Shown piece by piece: positions 44,704-52,822 of a stretch of DNA of 64,000 nucleotides. The translations under genes were made by a program, and so were the position numbers. Below the pieces are notes generated by a model. It saw only the letters and a list, made by a program, of their open reading frames with translations. It had not been told where the DNA came from and did no database searches. How positions within the stretch are numbered: the stretch's first letter is position 1; each line of letters starts with the position of its first letter. Source of the stretch: Parabacteroides sp. FAFU027 (GTDB lineage Bacteria > Bacteroidota > Bacteroidia > Bacteroidales > UBA7332); NCBI RefSeq assembly GCF_022808675.1, contig NZ_JAKZKV010000007.1:272586-336585 (forward strand), given 5' to 3'.

Positions 44704-44712
44704 GCAAAGTTA
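44704..44712 (-). promoter_or_regulatory. -7 promoter element of the LA_2272/DUF3943 operon
   Basis: TAACTTTGC on the minus strand is a good TAnnTTTGC match, with TTTG 16 bp upstream. It lies about 20 bp before the ATG at 44683. Confidence 0.65.
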
Positions 44713-44837
44713 TTTCAACCGCTTTATCCAAATTAGCTTTTCCCGATAAAACAGACTGATTTCGTGTTAAGCTTTGCGTGAATGAGGATAAAGCTTTTTA
44801 AGAAATAACAGGTTATAGTCTTTATTCGTTCAAACGA

Positions 44838-46247
44838 TCATTTTCCAGCAGTCTTCTTTTTGTAGAATTCGAAAATATGCATGACTTTGGTAACATAGTT
44901 GCAAGTCTCTGTTCCGCGTGCATAACCGGATTTACAGACCGGATCATCGTAATATTCAGGATTACTTTTCAGCGCAAGGTAATGAGCGACATGACCTTCC
45001 CACACCAATGGATCTTTCCCGTATTTATTTGCCAGTGCCTGAGCATCTACGATATGGCTTACCCCCGAATTGTATGCTGCAAGGATAAACTTAATCCGGT
45101 CGGAACGTTTCTTTACCTTGGAAAATACCCGGTTCAGTGCATGGAAAACGGTAACAGCACCTTTCACATTCACTTCCGGATCGAAAGCCTTTCCTCCATA
45201 TACACCAACGGAAGCAGCTGTTCGCGGCATAATCTGCATCAATCCTTTTGCACCGGCCCACGATACTTCATTGGGATCAAATTTAGATTCCACGAAAGCG
45301 ACAGCTGCCAGCAGTTGCCAATCCCAGCCTATCTCTTTGGCATATTTACGAAATAGCAGATCATACGCCGAAATACGCCCTTTGGTAATTTTCGGGATAA
45401 TCAGACTGGATGGGTTTTTACTCTGTTCGAAATAACGTTTGATGATGGCGCGGTAGTTATCGGAGTGAACATTCTCGGCAAACCACTTATTCAAGGCACT
45501 TTCCAAAGAGTTATTTTGCTTATCCACCATCCACGACAGACGCTGTGGAAAGCTGACTTTGAGGCTGATATCAATGTTTTCGTAATAGGTTTTATTCAGT
45601 CGGGCAATGTTATCGTCCGATACAGTGTATGGAATCTCCCCATTGGAAACCATACCGATCAGGTCTTCCGAGGTAACCGAGTCTTTATTGTTTACATGGA
45701 TATGAATACCGCCACCAAGCTCCTGGTTAAGGTGAATCAGCCGTTGCAGATAACGTGAATTCCCCGTTACATATACATCCTTGCCGATGAGTTCGGTAAC
45801 ATCCTTCAAGGGTTTATGCTTGGATCCGGTAGGTTGTACAAGCACCTGGTTGGTAATAAATTGCCGTCCGCAATAACTTATGCTATCTTTCAATTGTTTG
45901 GAAATAGGCATATTATAGGCAACTACATCCCCTTTACCTTCACGCAGGAGCCGGATCAGTTGATTGGTATTTTCAGCAACAATGACCTCGGTTTGTACCC
46001 CCAATGATTCAGCAAATCCTGAAGCAAGTTCATATTCATATCCCATTTCCTGCCCACGGTAAATAAAATAAGAGGTGGAACTGTAAAGAGTCAGAATACG
46101 AAGTTTTCCCCGTTTCTTAATTTCGGACACGGTATAGAAACGTTTAAATGGAGTAGTCTCTTTCCTGAATTTTTGAACTGAGATTACCAGATAAATCGGT
46201 AAAACAATCATAATAAGCAGAAAAATAAAAGTCTGAACTTTTCTCAT
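44838..46247 (-). CDS. mltF: MltF-like membrane-bound lytic murein transglycosylase
   Basis: About 469 residues from ATG 46247 (MRKVQTFIFLLIMIVLPIYL), giving an N-terminal membrane anchor. The first half is a type 3 solute-binding fold (GKLRILTLYSSTSYFIYRGQ, LAEGKGDVVAYNMP-like region). The second half is an SLT lysozyme-like domain: LLAAVAFVESKFDPNEVSW with the catalytic Glu, GAKGLMQIMPRTA, YNSGVSHI and HYLALK. It cleaves glycan strands to 1,6-anhydro products in the periplasm. Length and domain order fit the MltF family. The gene appears to stand alone. Confidence 0.92.
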   Translation of the reverse strand: MRKVQTFIFLLIMIVLPIYLVISVQKFRKETTPFKRFYTVSEIKKRGKLRILTLYSSTSYFIYRGQEMGYEYELASGFAESLGVQTEVIVAENTNQLIRLLREGKGDVVAYNMPISKQLKDSISYCGRQFITNQVLVQPTGSKHKPLKDVTELIGKDVYVTGNSRYLQRLIHLNQELGGGIHIHVNNKDSVTSEDLIGMVSNGEIPYTVSDDNIARLNKTYYENIDISLKVSFPQRLSWMVDKQNNSLESALNKWFAENVHSDNYRAIIKRYFEQSKNPSSLIIPKITKGRISAYDLLFRKYAKEIGWDWQLLAAVAFVESKFDPNEVSWAGAKGLMQIMPRTAASVGVYGGKAFDPEVNVKGAVTVFHALNRVFSKVKKRSDRIKFILAAYNSGVSHIVDAQALANKYGKDPLVWEGHVAHYLALKSNPEYYDDPVCKSGYARGTETCNYVTKVMHIFEFYKKKTAGK

Positions 46248-46526
46248 ATAAAAGGGGTTGGGTAATGTAAATTGCCTGAAACAGTGCAAGTTTACGAATT
46301 TTTATCTGGTAAAAAAAGTATGGGTAGTTTCAATGTTACCTATGAAGGCCTGTTTTTTTGTATGAAATTCGTTTTGTCTCCGTTATTTCGAAATAATTTC
46401 GGGGACAAATTTGTTTTAATTGTAGCATCCAAATTGCAGCAATTGATAGCTGAAAATTTTTTCTCCAATGAATGAAAATTCATAAGTTTACCACTTTAAA
46501 ATTGGCTCACACAAAAAAGTTATAAT

Positions 46527-47678
46527 ATGAACAACTTCAGTTTTAAGAATCCAACCAAAATCTTTTTTGGAAAAGGGGAAATCAGCAAGCTTGCGACTGA
46601 AATTCCTGCAGAAAAAAGGATTATGATTACTTTCGGCGGAGGAAGTGTGCGGACGAATGGTGTATATGACCAGGTCAAGAACGCATTAAAACATCACTTC
46701 ACCGTGGAATTTTGGGGCATTGAACCCAATCCGGACTATGAAACCTTACTTAAAGCGGTAATTGTAGCGCAGGAAAATAACATTGACTTCCTGCTGGCCG
46801 TTGGTGGTGGTTCTGTATTGGATGGCACGAAATTTATTTCACAAGCAATGAGTTACAATTCAGATCCGTGGAAGCTGGTTAAAGATGCCCGGTTGTGTAA
46901 ACCCTCTGTCCCGGTGGCTTCTGTAATGACTCTTCCGGCAACCGGTTCTGAAATGAATTGCAGGGCAGTAATTTCTTACCGGGCTAAAAAAGAAAAGCTG
47001 GCATTTATGTCTGAATATATGTTTCCGGTATTTTCTATCCTTGATCCGGAAGTCACTTTCTCTATTCCTCAGAAACAGTTATCTAATGGTGTTGTCGATA
47101 CATTCATGCATGTAATGGAGCAATACATGACCTATCCGGTTCAGGCTTTTGTGATGGATCGATGGGCGGAAGGAATTCTCAAAACACTGATTGAAATCGG
47201 TGAGAAAGTCGTACATAATCACAATGATTATAACCTGATGGCCAATTATATGATTTGCGCGACGTTGGCCCTGAATGATATTATCGGCATGGGTGTACCT
47301 CAGGACTGGGCAACCCATCGTGTCGGACACGACCTGACGGCAGTATATGGGCTTGACCATGCGGAAACTCTGGCAGTTCTTTATCCGGCATTATTAAAAG
47401 TGACCCGGACTGAAAAACAGGATAAGTTATTACAATATGCCGAACAGGTGTGGAATATCAAGGAAAAAGACCCGGAAAAGAAGATTGATGCAGCAATAGA
47501 AATGACGGAACAGTTTTTCCGGAAAATAGGTTTAAAAACCAGACTACACGAATACCAGATCAATAACGAAGCTATCGAGATTGTAGCGGAAAGAGTCCGG
47601 CTAAGAGGACTGGTTTACGGAGAACATAAAAATATCGATGCTGAAAAGGTGAAAGAAATCATCAAACTAGCCTTGTAA
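46527..47678 (+). CDS. Iron-containing alcohol/butanol dehydrogenase (YqhD/BDH-like)
   Basis: The 383-residue type III dehydrogenase has the NAD(P)-binding loop AVGGGSVLDGTKFIS (about 91-105) and TLPATGSEMN. The metal ligands are in NGVVDTFMHVMEQYM (Asp, His) and QDWATHRVGHDLTAVYGLDHAETLAVLYP (His, His). It resembles YqhD/BdhA, which reduce aldehydes to alcohols with NADPH in fermentation or detoxification. No other fermentation genes flank it. A bidirectional terminator separates it from the convergent S41 gene. Confidence 0.92.
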   Translation: MNNFSFKNPTKIFFGKGEISKLATEIPAEKRIMITFGGGSVRTNGVYDQVKNALKHHFTVEFWGIEPNPDYETLLKAVIVAQENNIDFLLAVGGGSVLDGTKFISQAMSYNSDPWKLVKDARLCKPSVPVASVMTLPATGSEMNCRAVISYRAKKEKLAFMSEYMFPVFSILDPEVTFSIPQKQLSNGVVDTFMHVMEQYMTYPVQAFVMDRWAEGILKTLIEIGEKVVHNHNDYNLMANYMICATLALNDIIGMGVPQDWATHRVGHDLTAVYGLDHAETLAVLYPALLKVTRTEKQDKLLQYAEQVWNIKEKDPEKKIDAAIEMTEQFFRKIGLKTRLHEYQINNEAIEIVAERVRLRGLVYGEHKNIDAEKVKEIIKLAL

Positions 47679-47690
47679 GATGTGTATCAT

Positions 47691-47727
47691 AAAAAAACGC
47701 TAAGGACAAGCCCTTAGCGTTTTTTTA
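47691..47727. terminator. Bidirectional terminator between the alcohol dehydrogenase and S41 genes
   Basis: AAAAAAACGCTAAGG pairs with CCTTAGCGTTTTTTT, serving both convergent genes; the S41 stop codon (TAA at 47714-47716) is part of the stem. Confidence 0.9.
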
Positions 47728-49114
47728 TGATGAGTTGCTCACCTTTTCGTTGAAGAGATGATATTTGAGATACCTTAAAGGTAGCGGATGAAGGAGCCGT
47801 AGCCGATTTAGTTGAAGATACTAATCCCATAGTCTGCAAAACTTTATTCAGCAACAATTCATTGGTATCACCGAGGGGCAAAAAGTCATTAAAATCATAA
47901 TATTCATCGAATTCCACATCAGGAGAAAAACCACTTGAGTAGTTAGACTGCATCAGGCTATTATAAATCTTAATCGTAATCGGATGTAGCGTGTAATTGT
48001 ATTTAGAGCTGGTAACTTCAAAAGAGCCCATATTTTTACCTACTGTTGTATCTCCGACTAATGTCACCGGTATATAAGGCTTCATGGAATTTACCAATAA
48101 TTCACTGGCCGATGCTGTGAATTGGCTGCAAATAACATATAGCTGTTGTTGATTAATATTGTACGAGCCTATCTCTGATGAACCAAGGAAGTAGTCTTTA
48201 TTACCTGTATATACTTTGGATAATTTATCATTATACTCTTCCACCGACATCAAACTACCCAATTTGGCGGATGGAAGGATCATACTTGTCAATAGTTGAC
48301 AAGAACTCAAATACCCCCCGCCATTAAATCGAAGATCCACAATAAATTTACTAACGCCATTGCTTTTGAATTTGGCAAACACACTTTTCAGTTCATTATC
48401 GTAAGTCTTATCGTCAAATCCGGTCGGTCCGGTTGTAAAGCTATTATAAACCAGGTAACCTACCTTGGTGTTGTTGATGGTGTAGGTTGTGTCGAGGAAA
48501 ATCGGATTATCTTCCACTGTAGTAGCTGGCAAAAGAGACAGAGTCGAACCGATATTTAATTTCTGGGTTGAAGTATTATAAGTAAGCATCGTCAACGAAA
48601 CCGCTCCTCCCGAAGTTAGCAGACTGTAATTGGATGCCGTTATATTATTTCCATTAATCTTATAAATCCAGTTACCCCGTTTTAGTCCTGATTTTGCAGC
48701 CGGAGAGTTAGGCTGAACATATAAGATTCGGGCGGTATAAGTGGATGACGATAGCGGATACAAAATGAATTCAAATCCATACGATGTCGAAATTGTAGAG
48801 GATTTGGTCGTTGTAGTATTCGTCTTTTCTATATATGAAAAATAATATCCATGCCGTTCTTCCTGGGTGGAACGCAGAGAGTTAAAGAAAGTCTGAGGAT
48901 CCTGATTGTATTTCAGTGAAGCTGAGTCCGGCAGGCTTTTATAAAATAGATAATCCAATTTCATTGCACTGTAAATCCATTGATTGGTCAGCGCCGTATC
49001 ACTAAGTTGAACTGAAGTCGATGAATCTGAGCTTAAAGCTGGTTCATCTTCTTTACAAGCTGAGAAATTCCATAAAACCATTAGCAACAATAATGGGAGC
49101 AGTAATCTTTTCAT
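47714..49114 (-). CDS. S41-family peptidase lipoprotein
   Basis: The 466-residue protein has a lipoprotein signal (MKRLLLPLLLLMVLWN, lipobox FSAC with Cys20). A PDZ-like domain lies at about 125-200 (ILYVQPNSPAAKSGLKRGNW). The S41 domain has VDLRFNGGGYLSSCQLL, the catalytic Ser in TASASELL (about 335-337) and the general-base Lys in TTVGKNMGSF (360). It is therefore probably active at the periplasmic or outer face. Substrate is unknown; related Bacteroidota enzymes process proteins C-terminally. It is monocistronic. Confidence 0.9.
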   Translation of the reverse strand: MKRLLLPLLLLMVLWNFSACKEDEPALSSDSSTSVQLSDTALTNQWIYSAMKLDYLFYKSLPDSASLKYNQDPQTFFNSLRSTQEERHGYYFSYIEKTNTTTTKSSTISTSYGFEFILYPLSSSTYTARILYVQPNSPAAKSGLKRGNWIYKINGNNITASNYSLLTSGGAVSLTMLTYNTSTQKLNIGSTLSLLPATTVEDNPIFLDTTYTINNTKVGYLVYNSFTTGPTGFDDKTYDNELKSVFAKFKSNGVSKFIVDLRFNGGGYLSSCQLLTSMILPSAKLGSLMSVEEYNDKLSKVYTGNKDYFLGSSEIGSYNINQQQLYVICSQFTASASELLVNSMKPYIPVTLVGDTTVGKNMGSFEVTSSKYNYTLHPITIKIYNSLMQSNYSSGFSPDVEFDEYYDFNDFLPLGDTNELLLNKVLQTMGLVSSTKSATAPSSATFKVSQISSLQRKGEQLIIKKR

Positions 49115-49135
49115 AAAACGATATTCAATAAGTCG

Positions 49136-49144
49136 ACAAATATA
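49136..49144 (-). promoter_or_regulatory. -7 promoter element of the S41 peptidase gene
   Basis: TATATTTGT on the minus strand fits TAnnTTTG, 22 bp before the ATG at 49114. Confidence 0.55.
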
Positions 49145-49320
49145 AGCATTGAAGCTTACGTAAAATGCTTCTCGCAGGACTAATTATTTTTAAATCAATC
49201 AATCTCACGATTAATCAATACCGAAAGAAAGATAATACACCCTAACGTTTAAGCGGTCGGTTTATCCTCAATATCGAATCTTTAATCATATTTAATTCAA
49301 ACGGGATTATTAAGGTAAAA

Positions 49321-49593
49321 CTCTGGACACTTCTCTGACTTTGGTGGAAACTTTCTAAGTATCAGTGGACACTTTTATTTCAACAGTGGACACTGATGAA
49401 ACTTTGGTGTGAACTATTGTTTCATTGGTGCGCACTGTAGCAACATCAGTGGACACTTTTACCCCAACAGTGTTCACTGATCATTCTACAGTGCGAACTG
49501 TTGGAAAAACAGTGTACACTATTTGAACTACAGTGTACACTGTAGCAATAAAAGTATACACTGTAGCTTCAATAGTCATAAATGATATTGAAT
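49321..49593. repeat. Thirteen tandem 21-bp units with AGTGnnCACT cores
   Basis: Units of exactly 21 bp run without a single length change from 49321, for example CAGTGGACACTTTTATTTCAA (49363), CAGTGTTCACTGATCATTCTA (49468) and CAGTGTACACTGTAGCAATAA (49531). Positions 2-11 of most units form AGTGnnCACT, a near-palindrome. The remaining ten positions vary. The outer units (1, 2, 12, 13) are more diverged than the inner ones. 21 bp is two helical turns, so the cores face one side of the DNA. Stops occur in all frames I checked, so present coding is unlikely. Confidence 0.9.
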
Positions 49594-49703
49594 AAGTGAG
49601 CTACAGAAGTGTATCTATAACCCAATTCCACAAAATCCTTTAAATGAATAAAATAGCTTCTAAAGCCTTCTCTGTACGTCATTCGGTTGTAATATTCTTT
49701 GGA

Positions 49704-49711
49704 TATATTTG
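49704..49711 (+). promoter_or_regulatory. -7 promoter element of the putative glycosidase gene
   Basis: TATATTTG fits TAnnTTTG, 28 bp before the ATG at 49739. Confidence 0.5.
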
Positions 49712-49738
49712 TAGTCCAAATCAATATTTTAGCTGCAA

Positions 49739-50884
49739 ATGAAACATTACAGACAAAGAAGCATCCGCTTTTGCCTGATTATCTTCTTATTAAGTATCTT
49801 ATTCACCCCCGCCCTTTTTGCGGGTGAAAATGAAAATAATACGACAGCCAGTGCCGATGAGACACACGGCCTCTACCTCTCGGGATGGGCGGTAGGACAG
49901 GATTCTACCCTGCAACACTTCATTGACCTGGCTAACCGGACAGAGATCAACGCCTATGTGATTGATGTCAAAGAAGACGACGGCTTGGTCAGCTATCCTT
50001 CATCTGTGCCGCAAGTGAAATTATTAAAGACCTGGACCAGAAAATTTGATCCGGCCCATATCATCTCAGAGTTACATAAAAACCACATCCGGGCCATTGC
50101 TCGTATCGTTTGTTTTAAGGATCCTGTTCTCCCTAATAAACGTCCCGACCTGGCAATGAAAAACAAGAAAGGCGGCAACTGGAAAGACAACGACGGTCAA
50201 TCCTGGCTTAATCCATACAATAAAGAAACCTGGAATTATCTGGTGAACATTGCCAAAGAAGCCGTTAAACTGGGATTTGATGAGATCCAGTTTGACTACG
50301 TACGTTTCACCAATTCCGGCAATATGAAAACTGTGGATTTTGGACTGAATCGTCCTCCGAAATACGAGGCTATCAACGGATTTCTCGCTTATGCCCGTCA
50401 GCAAATGCCCAACGTCACTATCTCTGCAGACGTATTTGGCATCATTTGCGAAAGTCCGGCTGATGAAGAAGGCATCGGTCAGTACCTGGAGTTAATCGGT
50501 AAGAATGTCGATTATCTCTCCCCAATGGTCTATCCTTCGCATTATGGATTGGGGCAGTCCGTAAACGGTGTCTCTTTTGACAAACCGGACTTTGAACCTT
50601 ATGGTGTGGTATATAATGCCATTGCCAAAGCCAAAGACCGTGTAAGTCTGGTTAAAGATTACCGGGCTAAATTCCGTCCCTGGTTACAGGACTTCACGGC
50701 GAGTTACATCGGGGAAGGAAATTACCAAACTTATGGTCCGGAACAGGTTAGGCAACAAATCGAAGCGGTTTATAAAAACGGATACAAGGGCTGGATATTC
50801 TGGAACATCAACAACCAGTACTCAGAGGCTGCATTTTTACCTAAAAACAATAGTCTAACAAAGGGAAACCTGACTCAGAAATAA
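49739..50884 (+). CDS. Putative glycoside hydrolase (DUF4015-type TIM barrel), secreted
   Basis: The 381-residue protein has a signal peptide (FCLIIFLLSILFTPALFAGE). The mature part starts HGLYLSGWAVGQ and continues as a TIM barrel of the DUF4015/GHL family: INAYVIDVKEDDGLVSY, ELHKNHIRAIARIVCF, LGFDEIQFDYVRF (acidic residues at a barrel strand end), TISADVFGIICE, VDYLSPMVYPSHY and GWIFWNINNQYSE. These proteins are thought to act on polysaccharides outside the cell. Catalytic residues are not established for this family, so activity is inferred. It lies right after the 21-bp repeat array. Confidence 0.85.
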   Translation: MKHYRQRSIRFCLIIFLLSILFTPALFAGENENNTTASADETHGLYLSGWAVGQDSTLQHFIDLANRTEINAYVIDVKEDDGLVSYPSSVPQVKLLKTWTRKFDPAHIISELHKNHIRAIARIVCFKDPVLPNKRPDLAMKNKKGGNWKDNDGQSWLNPYNKETWNYLVNIAKEAVKLGFDEIQFDYVRFTNSGNMKTVDFGLNRPPKYEAINGFLAYARQQMPNVTISADVFGIICESPADEEGIGQYLELIGKNVDYLSPMVYPSHYGLGQSVNGVSFDKPDFEPYGVVYNAIAKAKDRVSLVKDYRAKFRPWLQDFTASYIGEGNYQTYGPEQVRQQIEAVYKNGYKGWIFWNINNQYSEAAFLPKNNSLTKGNLTQK

Positions 50885-50894
50885 ATTCGCCTTT

Positions 50895-50923
50895 ACCTGA
50901 CAGGTTTTAAAAACCTGTCAGGT
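50895..50923. repeat. Perfect palindrome ACCTGACAGG...CCTGTCAGGT
   Basis: ACCTGACAGGTTTT is followed by its complement AAAACCTGTCAGGT. It sits just ahead of a conventional terminator and looks like a dispersed palindromic repeat. Confidence 0.7.
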
Positions 50924-50940
50924 ATTGATAAACCCAACAA

Positions 50941-50979
50941 AAAAAGCTGTTTCAGTATTACCTGAAACAGCTTTTTTTG
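50941..50979. terminator. Bidirectional terminator after the putative glycosidase gene
   Basis: AAAAAGCTGTTTCAG pairs with CTGAAACAGCTTTTTTT; it serves the genes on both sides. Confidence 0.9.
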
Positions 50980-50992
50980 TGTAGGATAAATC

Positions 50993-51487
50993 TTACTTCA
51001 CTAATTTCCTCAACTGGTCGGGCGTAATATTTTTCGCCACGATTACGCCATTCGGATCAATCAGGTAATTCATAAAACCTTTTGATAACCGATAGGCTTT
51101 GTACACTTCGGAATTCTCTCCCCCGGCAACCAGATATTGGTTGGTAGGATTAATTCCATCGGTTCGGACAGTCTCCCTGAACACAACCTCCTGTGGGTCT
51201 AAAGAGAAGGACACCATGCGAACACGGTCAGAATAGTGTTCTCTAACCGAGTTATTCATCAGCAGATTGTTCGTGCGGGAAGGGGCGTCATAAACGGCCC
51301 AGAATTGAACAACGAGATACTCCCCGTGAAGATCTGCTAACAAATCATTTCCTGTTTTATCGATCCGGATCGCCGGGGCAGTACTGCCGGGTGATAAACC
51401 TACTCCGGGACGGGTGTCTTTTCCCACATAAGCTGTGGCCGGAATGAAGATCAATAACGCAAGAAACAGACTTTTGAAAGAACGCAT
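50993..51487 (-). CDS. Thioredoxin-fold (redoxin/TlpA-like) protein lacking the CXXC motif
   Basis: About 164 residues from ATG 51487 (MRSFKSLFLALLIFIPATAY), giving a signal peptide; the ORF start at 51511 adds eight residues. The thioredoxin-like core is evident (GSTAPAIRIDKTGNDLLADL, YLVVQFWAVYDAPSR, YLIDPNGVIVAKNI). The place where WCxxC normally follows VQFWA reads VYDAPSR, and there is no Cys in the mature protein. It therefore cannot catalyse disulfide exchange and is probably structural or binding, if expressed. Alone between terminators. Confidence 0.8.
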   Translation of the reverse strand: MRSFKSLFLALLIFIPATAYVGKDTRPGVGLSPGSTAPAIRIDKTGNDLLADLHGEYLVVQFWAVYDAPSRTNNLLMNNSVREHYSDRVRMVSFSLDPQEVVFRETVRTDGINPTNQYLVAGGENSEVYKAYRLSKGFMNYLIDPNGVIVAKNITPDQLRKLVK

Positions 51488-51617
51488 ATTGGTTGATTTT
51501 TGGTTTAACACTAAGCCTCTCTCAGCATTAACAATCCCAAGAGAAACCCCGCAGATTTTCTGCAGTAAGAATGGCTAAAATGCTATATTTTAGCCGCTTC
51601 TCTGTGAATCAACTAAC

Positions 51618-51626
51618 ACAAATATA
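51618..51626 (-). promoter_or_regulatory. -7 promoter element of the thioredoxin-fold gene
   Basis: TATATTTGT on the minus strand fits TAnnTTTG; the leader would be about 120 nt. Confidence 0.5.
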
Positions 51627-51725
51627 GGCTTCCAGTGTTAAATCACCAAATCCCCCTTTAAATTTCTTTCATATTCGGGGCATTTTTCGGGTTTTTTCCC
51701 ATTCTCCCCCCTTCGATTTACATTT

Positions 51726-52025
51726 TTATACAATAAAATCGACCCCTGCGCGGCTATCTTTCACTGCACCAATAATTTGCGCTACGGCAACGTGTTCAGG
51801 GTGCTTGGCATAGACCTCAACATCCTCCATTTTTTCGAATTCTGACACCAGTACAAAGTCATAAATTTCAGCCGGATTGGCGTTAATTCCAACCTTCATG
51901 CTTTTCAATACTTCAATCTTATCAACCAGAGCTTCCAGACCGGTTTTGATCTCTGCCAGCTTTGCCGCTTTGGCTTCAGGAGTGTCAAACGCTACGAGTT
52001 TGAACATTACGATGTGTTTTACCAT
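51726..52025 (-). CDS. Dabb-family (stress-responsive alpha/beta barrel) protein
   Basis: The 99-residue protein begins MVKHIVMFKLVAFDTPEAKA and contains YDFVLVSEFEKMEDVEVYAKHPEHVAV, matching the dimeric ferredoxin-like Dabb domain. Its biochemical role is unknown in most bacteria; homologues are linked to stress responses. It is cytoplasmic (no signal) and stands alone. Confidence 0.9.
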   Translation of the reverse strand: MVKHIVMFKLVAFDTPEAKAAKLAEIKTGLEALVDKIEVLKSMKVGINANPAEIYDFVLVSEFEKMEDVEVYAKHPEHVAVAQIIGAVKDSRAGVDFIV

Positions 52026-52118
52026 AATTTGATTTGCTTATTGAGTTTAAAACTATTTACTGCTAAATGCGGTGCAAATCAACAAAAAAAAGCCGAGACT
52101 GGAAAACCCGCCATTCAA

Positions 52119-52224
52119 CCTACCTTATTATAGGTAGGAAAATCACCTTTTCCGGGGATTGATTGCAGTGAGGAAAATGCCCAACTTTGCATCGTGAATG
52201 GATAAATGATTTTAGTAACTTTGC
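52119..52224 (+). promoter_or_regulatory. Regulatory region of the sirohaem genes
   Basis: CCTACC-N8-GGTAGG (52119-52138) is followed, 51 bp from the start of GGTAG, by ACTTTGCA (52184-52191), and then by TAACTTTGC (52216-52224). The region before cysD has the same TACC-N8-GGTA and ACTTTGCA at identical spacing (55629-55700). Confidence 0.65.
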
Positions 52225-52348
52225 CAGCCGATTGGCACACAGATAACACAGATCAGACGGATTTTTGCAGAGAAATGGATAATCTGTGAAAATCCGTGTT
52301 GTGAAACATCCGTGTCATCCATGTGGCAAGACCCAACAACCCAACATC

Positions 52349-52822
52349 ATGAACAAGTCAGATCTTCAATTTTTACCCATATCCATCAATGTCACCGGGA
52401 AGAAAATCCTGATGATTGGAGGTGGAAAAGTGGCGAGCCACAAAGCCGAAATCATGGCACGCTTTGTCACCAACGTTACCGTGATCGCTCCCGAAATCAG
52501 CGATAAAATCAGGACATTACCTTTCGAAATCATTGAAAAAGAGTATGAATCCAGCGATCTCGATGGTTACTTCCTCGTCTATGTGGTGACTGACAATCAC
52601 GAGCTAAACCGCAAAATCAAGCAGGATTGCGAAGAGCGGGGCATCCTTGCCAGCGTGTGCGACGCACCATTGTTGTGCGACTTTGTATCGCCCGCCATCC
52701 ACAAAGAGGAGCATATCACCGTATCGGTTGGCTCCAATGCTCAAAACGTTTACCAGTCGGTGGACATTCGTAATCAAATCAGAGAACTATTCGAAAATGG
52801 AACAATCAAAATCAAAGAATAA
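52349..52822 (+). CDS. Precorrin-2 dehydrogenase / sirohydrochlorin ferrochelatase-type protein (CysG N-domain)
   Basis: About 157 residues from ATG 52349 (MNKSDLQFLPISINVTGKKI), preferred over an earlier in-frame start at 52286. The NAD-binding Rossmann motif is ILMIGGGKVASHKAEIMARF, followed by VYVVTDNHELNRKIKQDCEE-type sequence and CDAPLLCDFVSPAI. It oxidises precorrin-2 to sirohydrochlorin and, in bifunctional relatives, inserts iron; the protein is short, so ferrochelatase activity is uncertain. It overlaps the start of CobA-HemD by 26 bp. With that gene it provides sirohaem for sulfite reductase, which is not in this window. Confidence 0.92.
   Translation: MNKSDLQFLPISINVTGKKILMIGGGKVASHKAEIMARFVTNVTVIAPEISDKIRTLPFEIIEKEYESSDLDGYFLVYVVTDNHELNRKIKQDCEERGILASVCDAPLLCDFVSPAIHKEEHITVSVGSNAQNVYQSVDIRNQIRELFENGTIKIKE

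Larger units (their letters stand above)
49145..49738. other. Gene-free interval between divergent S41 and glycosidase genes
   Basis: No plausible gene. The middle is filled by the 273-bp array of 21-bp units. The flanks are AT-rich, with a promoter element at each end. Confidence 0.65.

Noticed and set aside
49321..49593. CRISPR array
   Set aside because: Units are 21 bp in total with a 10-bp degenerate core and no separate spacers; no cas genes are near.
52647..52796. Longer N-terminus of CobA-HemD
   Set aside because: These 50 codons overlap the preceding gene in another frame; the methyltransferase fold starts just after the ATG at 52797.
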